Source: Eutrophosalina sp902522775
Lineage (GTDB): Bacteria; Bacteroidota; Bacteroidia; Flavobacteriales; Flavobacteriaceae
Assembly: GCA_902522775.1 (NCBI GenBank)
Contig: CABYWQ010000007.1
Coordinates: 1-48,094, forward strand
Reading direction: 5' to 3'
DNA: 48,094 nucleotides
Below the pieces are notes generated by a model. It was not told the DNA's origin. It was given only the letters and a program-made list of their open reading frames with translations, and searched no databases. Shown piece after piece: positions 43,425 through 48,094 of this stretch. A program made the translations under genes and the position numbers. Numbering within the stretch: position 1 is the first letter of the stretch; each line of letters starts with the position of its first letter.

Positions 43425-44693
43425 ATGAATATACTGGTTATTGGGTCCGGAGCGAGAGAACATGTTTTTTTTAATCAATTATTAAAATCTAATTCTCCTA
43501 TTTCACTGTTTTCAATTAATCCTAATGCAGCTATTTCAAAAATTACAAAACCCTATTACGTAGAATTTAATTTTCATAATCTAAAAAAAATCTTAATTAA
43601 TGAGTTAATTAATCTTGTGTTAGTAGGCCCTGAGATTCCACTAATTGATGGAGTATACGATTTTGTTAAATCGGATCCTGATATTCACGACATAATCGTA
43701 ATTGGACCGTCAAAAAAGGGATCAATGCTCGAGGGAAGTAAAGATTTTGCTAAAGGATTCATGAGCAGATATAAAATACCTACTGCTAAATCAAAGTCCT
43801 TTACTAAAGATACATACAATAAAGGCATTGACTTTTTGAAAACCCAATCTCCACCGTTTGTTTTAAAAGCAGATGGGCCTGCTGCAGGTAAAGGTGTAGT
43901 TATATCTCATAACCTGAATGACGCTTTAGCAGTATTAAAAAAAATGCTAATTGATAATAGCTTTGGAAAATCTTCTGAAAAAGTTGTAATTGAGGAGTTT
44001 TTAATTGGAATTGAAATGTCTTGTTTTGTTCTTTTTGACGGTAAAAACTACAAGACTCTGCCATACGCAAAAGATTATAAAAGAATTGGAGAAGGTGACG
44101 TCGGCTTAAATACTGGAGGAATGGGTTCAGTTTCCCCTGTTCCTTTTATTGATATTGAACTAAAAGAAAAGATTGACACTCAAATTATTAGACCAACAAT
44201 TAAGGGCCTAATTGAAGAAAAGATTGATTACAAAGGTTTTATTTTTATTGGTTTAATTAATGTAAATGGAGACCCATATGTTATTGAATATAATGTTAGA
44301 ATGGGAGATCCAGAAACTCAAGTAGTACTACCAAGAATAAAAAATGATTTTTTAGAAATATTACTTGCTATTGAAAATCAAGATCTTGATAATTTAGATT
44401 TGGACGTTGATAATAATCATTTTGTTAATGTTGTTTTAGCATCTGAGGGCTATCCTGATTCTTACACCAAAGGGTTTGAAATTAATGGACTTGAAAGAGT
44501 TCACGACTCAATAATTTATCACGCAGGAACTACTTTAAAGGATAATAAAGTGGTAACTAATGGTGGTAGGGTAATTTCTGTTGTTTCGTCATCAAATGAT
44601 TTTAAAAAAGCACTTCTAAAAAGCTATAACGCTATTAATAAAATCGAATTTAAAGGAAAGAAATTCCGAAGAGATATCGGGTTTGATTTATAA
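43425..44693 (+). CDS. purD: Phosphoribosylamine-glycine ligase
   Basis: This ATP-grasp enzyme of 422 residues makes GAR from phosphoribosylamine and glycine, the second step of purine synthesis. The N-terminal ILVIGSGAREHVF and the ATP-grasp motifs PPFVLKADGPAAGKGVV and YNVRMGDPETQVVLPR are typical. It is separate from the purN-purF operon. A near-consensus TAATTTTA lies 4 nt before the ATG. Its 3' end overlaps the DUF6341 gene by 6 bp. Confidence 0.96.
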   Translation: MNILVIGSGAREHVFFNQLLKSNSPISLFSINPNAAISKITKPYYVEFNFHNLKKILINELINLVLVGPEIPLIDGVYDFVKSDPDIHDIIVIGPSKKGSMLEGSKDFAKGFMSRYKIPTAKSKSFTKDTYNKGIDFLKTQSPPFVLKADGPAAGKGVVISHNLNDALAVLKKMLIDNSFGKSSEKVVIEEFLIGIEMSCFVLFDGKNYKTLPYAKDYKRIGEGDVGLNTGGMGSVSPVPFIDIELKEKIDTQIIRPTIKGLIEEKIDYKGFIFIGLINVNGDPYVIEYNVRMGDPETQVVLPRIKNDFLEILLAIENQDLDNLDLDVDNNHFVNVVLASEGYPDSYTKGFEINGLERVHDSIIYHAGTTLKDNKVVTNGGRVISVVSSSNDFKKALLKSYNAINKIEFKGKKFRRDIGFDL

Positions 44694-44912
44694 AAATGAA
44701 TGTGCTGTTACTTCAGTTTCTTTTCCTTCTTTTTTGTCGTACTTTAATAGCTCCAGAGTCCAATAAATTAGCGCTGCTGAAATAAGAAAAATAAAACTAA
44801 AGTTTATAGCATTCTGAATAAACCAATTAGTAATATCTAGGCGAATAAAATCAACGGGGAAGAATAAAATATCAACAAACAAAAACTCAATTGCTTCAAA
44901 AAATTCCTTCAT
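44688..44912 (-). CDS. DUF6341-type small membrane protein
   Basis: The 74-residue protein begins MKEFFEAIEFLFVDILFFPVD and has a membrane segment near residues 38-57, followed by a charged tail. It matches the small DUF6341 protein found next to purD in flavobacteria. The function is unknown. The frame is open further up to 44999, but a TATCTTTG box lies 7 nt before the ATG at 44912, so I use that start. Confidence 0.75.
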   Translation of the reverse strand: MKEFFEAIEFLFVDILFFPVDFIRLDITNWFIQNAINFSFIFLISAALIYWTLELLKYDKKEGKETEVTAHSFL

Positions 44913-44919
44913 TATGCAA

Positions 44920-44927
44920 CAAAGATA
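44920..44927 (-). promoter_or_regulatory. -7 promoter box (TATCTTTG) of the DUF6341 gene
   Basis: An exact TAnnTTTG match lies 7 nt before the ATG. Only 11 bp separate it from the opposing box at 44939. Confidence 0.6.
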
Positions 44928-44938
44928 ATAACAATATT

Positions 44939-44946
44939 TATTTTTG
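44939..44946 (+). promoter_or_regulatory. -7 promoter box (TATTTTTG) of the DUF4254 gene
   Basis: An exact TAnnTTTG match lies 30 nt before the ATG at 44977. It is almost back to back with the DUF6341 box. Confidence 0.5.
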
Positions 44947-44976
44947 TTGAACTTAGTTTCATTATATTCAAAATCT

Positions 44977-45582
44977 ATGACAGTTTCTAAAGAATGCATT
45001 TCAATTTTTAAAAAATCAATAGAAGATTATCATATACTTGATTTTGTTGATCAAGAATTTAGAAACCCATTCTCTAAAAATGAAGTCTTTAAAAAAAATA
45101 TTTACAAAAAGTCGTGGATTGATACTGTTCAGTGGCACCTTGAAGACATAATTAGAAAGCCTAACATTGATCCTAATGAAGCGTTAAAAATTAAAAGAAG
45201 AATTGACAAAAGTAATCAAGATAGAACAGATACGGTTGAAGCTATTGATGACTATTTTTTCAGAAAATTTTCACATGTTAAGATTATTGATAGATTTAGT
45301 ATAAATACTGAAACTCCAGCTTGGGCAATTGATAGACTTTCGATTTTGGAGTTAAAAATTTTTCACATGGATATTGAGGCAAACAGGCCCTCAGCTGATG
45401 AAAAGCACAGACTTTCTTGTTTTAATAAATTAGAACTTTTAAAACTTCAAAGAAAAAATCTATCTAAAGCTATAGATCAACTTATCGAAAACATTTCCAA
45501 AGGAAAAATAAAGGCACTTACTTATAAGCAAATGAAAATGTACAATGATGACAAGTTGAATCCTGAATTATATAAGGATTAA
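44977..45582 (+). CDS. DUF4254-domain protein
   Basis: The roughly 201-residue soluble protein has the DUF4254 pattern, with VQWHLEDIIRKPNIDP near residue 48 and DRTDTVEAIDDYF near 79. It is found upstream of GT9 glycosyltransferases in Bacteroidota and may help glycan assembly; the function is not established. I start at ATG 44977 (MTVSKECIS) rather than a TTG at 44944, which lies in a promoter box. The GT9 gene begins 2 nt after its stop. Confidence 0.8.
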   Translation: MTVSKECISIFKKSIEDYHILDFVDQEFRNPFSKNEVFKKNIYKKSWIDTVQWHLEDIIRKPNIDPNEALKIKRRIDKSNQDRTDTVEAIDDYFFRKFSHVKIIDRFSINTETPAWAIDRLSILELKIFHMDIEANRPSADEKHRLSCFNKLELLKLQRKNLSKAIDQLIENISKGKIKALTYKQMKMYNDDKLNPELYKD

Positions 45583-45584
45583 TT

Positions 45585-46607
45585 ATGAAAAAAACACTCA
45601 TTCTAAGGTTCTCATCTTTAGGTGATGTAGTTATGACAGTTCCTATAATTAGATGTTTGTGTGAAAGATATCCAAATGATCAATTTGTCGTAGTTTCAAG
45701 AAAAAAATTTAAACCATTATTTGAAGAATATCAGAATCTTTCATTTTTCCATGTTGATTTTGAAAACAGACATAAAGGGCTTTTTGGTATTTTTAGACTG
45801 TTTAAAGATTTAAAAAGAGTTAAACCAAATAAAGTTGCTGACTTGCATAATGTTTTAAGAACAAAAATAATTACCTTTTTATTTCAATTATCCTTTTTCA
45901 ATGTAAAGACATTGGATAAAATGAGATCTGAAAGAAAAAAACTTACTCGATCTAAAAATAAAGTTTTTAAACCCTTAACTCCAATTCATTTTAAATATCA
46001 AGAAGTATTCAATAAGTTAGGTTATCAAATCGATCTTATAAAAGATCACAAATTCCCAACACTTAAGGCTTTAAATTCGAATGAGTTTTTTTATAACAAA
46101 CAAAAAGTTGGTATTGCACCATTTGCAAATCATAATGGAAAAGTTTATCCTCTAGATTTAATACAAAAAATAATTGCTTATTTGTCTCAAAATAATCAAG
46201 TTTTTTTATTTGGATTTGGCGATGAGCTCAAAATCTTAGAAAAATGGGAAAGCTCTTATAAAAATGTAGAATGTCCTTCTAAAAATAAAAACCTTAGTGA
46301 AGAAATAAAGTTGATTTCTAATTTGGATTTAATGATTTCAATGGATTCCGCTAACGGCCATATTGCTTCTATTTATAATGTACCTGTTATTACTATATGG
46401 GGATTAACTCACCCATATACTGGCTTTTCAACATTTAACTCTGTTAAAGAAAATCAGTTTACAGTTGATAGGACTAAATTCCCTTTGATACCAACCTCTA
46501 TATATGGGAATAAAAAAATTAATGGTTATGAGGAGTCAATGAGATCAATTGACTTAAATGGGATACTCTATAGAGCCGGTCAAATCTTAAATCAGACATC
46601 ATCATAA
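45585..46607 (+). CDS. Glycosyltransferase family 9 (heptosyltransferase-like)
   Basis: The 340-residue enzyme starts LILRFSSLGDVVMTVP, the mark of GT9 enzymes that move heptose or other sugars to lipopolysaccharide cores. The C-terminal domain has SMDSANGHIASIYNVPVITIWG, typical for the nucleotide-sugar site. It is cytoplasmic or membrane-associated. With DUF4254 it forms an operon. Its end overlaps the convergent ferredoxin gene by 16 bp. Confidence 0.88.
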   Translation: MKKTLILRFSSLGDVVMTVPIIRCLCERYPNDQFVVVSRKKFKPLFEEYQNLSFFHVDFENRHKGLFGIFRLFKDLKRVKPNKVADLHNVLRTKIITFLFQLSFFNVKTLDKMRSERKKLTRSKNKVFKPLTPIHFKYQEVFNKLGYQIDLIKDHKFPTLKALNSNEFFYNKQKVGIAPFANHNGKVYPLDLIQKIIAYLSQNNQVFLFGFGDELKILEKWESSYKNVECPSKNKNLSEEIKLISNLDLMISMDSANGHIASIYNVPVITIWGLTHPYTGFSTFNSVKENQFTVDRTKFPLIPTSIYGNKKINGYEESMRSIDLNGILYRAGQILNQTSS

Positions 46608-46876
46608 TCTATAGTGATTTCTTTAGAATTTGGTTTTGAAATACATGTAAGAATTAATCCCTCGTCAATTTCCTCATCAGAAAGCATTCCTGAATCATCC
46701 ATTTGAGCTTTTCCGTTAGTAACTCTTCCAAGACAAGTCATACAAATTCCACCTTGACAAGAGTGTGGTGCATCAATTCCATTTGAAAGTGCCACGTCAA
46801 GAATAATGTCATCATTATTCATATTGAATTTATGGTGCTCTCCGTCCAAAATTAACGTTATTTTTGTAGTATTCAT
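46592..46876 (-). CDS. Plant-type 2Fe-2S ferredoxin
   Basis: This 94-residue electron carrier has the cluster motif CQGGICMTC with the fourth Cys near residue 76 (LILTCISKP). No signal peptide is seen. It resembles the C-terminal domain of PaaE/Hmp-like reductases but stands alone. The redox partner is unknown; the AlkB-like enzyme 17 kb away is only a speculative candidate. It is divergent from the SprE-like gene with a 44-bp gap. Confidence 0.88.
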   Translation of the reverse strand: MNTTKITLILDGEHHKFNMNNDDIILDVALSNGIDAPHSCQGGICMTCLGRVTNGKAQMDDSGMLSDEEIDEGLILTCISKPNSKEITIDYDDV

Positions 46877-46920
46877 TTTGAATGCAATAATATGAAATAT
46901 TAATTTTTTTTAATTAAAAT

Positions 46921-48094
46921 ATGATCAAAAAATTTAAATATATCTTAATCATTGTTTTTATTTTTTCATGTAAAACAGCTGAAGAAAAAATAAAGGTGAA
47001 CTCGTTAAAGGTTGAATACAATATTTTGTTTAATGGTGAAAATTATTTTAATGAAGGATTAAGTATTTTAGAAAATAATTATCATGAAAATTATTGGGAA
47101 ATTATTCCTTTGATAAAAAGCTTAAAATATTCAGATCAGTCATCTTTATTGCCTACAAAAAATTTTGAAAAATCGGAGGAAAAAGCAATAAAAGCCATTC
47201 AAAAATCAAAGAAAGATCAAGTAAAAATTCAAGATAAAGCTTATTTGCTTTTAGGTAAATCTAGATTTTATGATCAAAAATATATTTCTGCACTTCAAGC
47301 CTTTAATCAGATTGATGAAAGAAAATCAGAAGCTATATTATGGAAAACAATGATTTATCTTAACCTTGATCAACCTGATATAGCTTTAAGAAAAGCAAAA
47401 GATGAAGTTCAAAAAATCGGATTAGAATTTAACGATTTAAATATATTAAAATCTATTACTCAAGCTGAAATTATTAATAATAATTATGATGAAGCTTTAG
47501 CTGGGTTAAAAAAAATTTATAAACAAACAAATGATAAACAGCTAAAATCAAGATCAACTTTTATAATAGCTCAAATTTATTCTGAGCTCAACAAGATAGA
47601 TTCTGCTAAAGTCTTTTTTTCTAAAACTTTTAATAGTGGAATTAATAAATCTTCTGAAATCTATTTAAGGTCAAAATTAAAGATTATGTCTTTAAGCGAT
47701 GGCTATAAACCTGAAGATTATCAAAAACTTGTTGAAAGTGAAAGGTACCCAGATAAAGTAGCTTTAATATTATATTATGAGGCATTGAGCTATTTAAAAA
47801 ACAATCCTGATAAGGCTGCATACATTTTTAAAAAGTCTTTAAAATTAAAGGATGAAGATAAGTTTCTTAAACTAAAAACTTACAGGAAATTATTAGATAT
47901 AAATTATAATAAAAGCAATTATTTAATTGCATCAACCTATATTGATTCTTTGTTAATTTATGAAGATAAATCTTCAAAAAATTTTTTTGATTTAAAAAAC
48001 TTAAAAAACAGACTGTCAAATATTATAGAATTAGAAGAAAAAAATATTCAAATTGATTCACTAATAATGTTGTCAAAATTAAACGATAAAGAAA
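46921..48094 (+). CDS. SprE/PorW-like TPR lipoprotein of gliding/type IX secretion (3' truncated)
   Basis: About 391 codons are present before the window ends. A lipoprotein signal (IIVFIFSCKTAEE) precedes a region resembling the SprE/PorW start (YNILFNGENYFNEGLSIL then NYWEIIPL), followed by repeated helix pairs in TPR style (for example AYLLLGKSRFYDQKYISALQAF near residue 105). In gliding flavobacteria SprE supports the type IX secretion machine. The identification is by eye and the C-terminal half is missing. The frame is uninterrupted to the edge. Confidence 0.7.
   Translation, partial: MIKKFKYILIIVFIFSCKTAEEKIKVNSLKVEYNILFNGENYFNEGLSILENNYHENYWEIIPLIKSLKYSDQSSLLPTKNFEKSEEKAIKAIQKSKKDQVKIQDKAYLLLGKSRFYDQKYISALQAFNQIDERKSEAILWKTMIYLNLDQPDIALRKAKDEVQKIGLEFNDLNILKSITQAEIINNNYDEALAGLKKIYKQTNDKQLKSRSTFIIAQIYSELNKIDSAKVFFSKTFNSGINKSSEIYLRSKLKIMSLSDGYKPEDYQKLVESERYPDKVALILYYEALSYLKNNPDKAAYIFKKSLKLKDEDKFLKLKTYRKLLDINYNKSNYLIASTYIDSLLIYEDKSSKNFFDLKNLKNRLSNIIELEEKNIQIDSLIMLSKLNDKE

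Noticed and set aside
44913..44999. Longer DUF6341 protein starting at 44999
   Set aside because: The extension overlaps the DUF4254 start and both promoter boxes; the family begins at MKEFFEA.
1..48094. CRISPR arrays, insertion sequences, prophage or integrative elements
   Set aside because: No direct-repeat/spacer pattern, transposase, integrase or tRNA-edge duplication was seen; gene content is uniform and syntenic with flavobacteria.

Overview
The window is a dense, low-GC stretch of a chromosome from a member of the Bacteroidota, most likely a marine flavobacterium with a small genome. Evidence: Bacteroidota-only families (DUF4837, DUF6341, DUF4254, IPExxxVDY, long-form PurF, a SprE/PorW-like TPR lipoprotein), -7 promoter boxes of the TAnnTTTG type, few Shine-Dalgarno sequences, frequent TTG and GTG starts, and very short or overlapping gene junctions. 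I see no insertion sequence, prophage, CRISPR array or rRNA operon. The genus cannot be fixed from the sequence alone.

Layout. 1-700 is the start of an AddA/UvrD-like helicase, divergent from a Mn-type superoxide dismutase. 1369-5222 is a minus-strand operon purN-rnhA-pfkB-purF, divergent from acpP-fabF-IPExxxVDY-pyk-rbfA-lolC/E-like permease. dusB and lepA are divergent at 11.3 kb. Then come a YHYH lipoprotein, an amino-acid permease fused to stress-protein domains, a metallo-hydrolase, an M1 peptidase, rnpA, a DUF5684 membrane protein and an overlooked 59-residue TonB-like protein. rpiB with a GNAT gene faces rnr-lysE; a tRNA-Cys with its own terminator, folB, glnS, an SPFH protein, gltX and an AlkB-like membrane hydroxylase follow.

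At 29.7-32.8 kb ybeY-mnmG-methyltransferase carries two identical 16-bp parS sites (30084 and 31994), one inside the last codons of ybeY and one inside the first codons of the methyltransferase. This suggests the region is close to the chromosome origin. holB/pgk-DUF4837, a small tatA missed by length cut-offs, an M23 peptidase and a GH3 protein follow. 38.8-43.2 kb is the least ordinary part: two paralogous proteins (signal peptide, kelch-like propeller, one membrane helix, cytoplasmic tail resembling a winged helix) sit on both sides of a WecA-like initiating sugar-phosphate transferase, next to a NusG/UpxY-like antiterminator. This looks like a control and initiation module for surface polysaccharide. 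purD, DUF6341, DUF4254, a GT9 glycosyltransferase, a 2Fe-2S ferredoxin and a truncated SprE-like gene close the window.

Functionally it is mainly housekeeping (purine and fatty-acid synthesis, glycolysis, tRNA charging and modification, ribosome assembly, RNA decay, chromosome segregation sites) plus envelope functions. The two observations most worth following are the kelch/winged-helix paralog pair and the very short spacing (4-9 nt) between TAnnTTTG boxes and start codons at nine genes, which predicts leaderless or nearly leaderless mRNAs.
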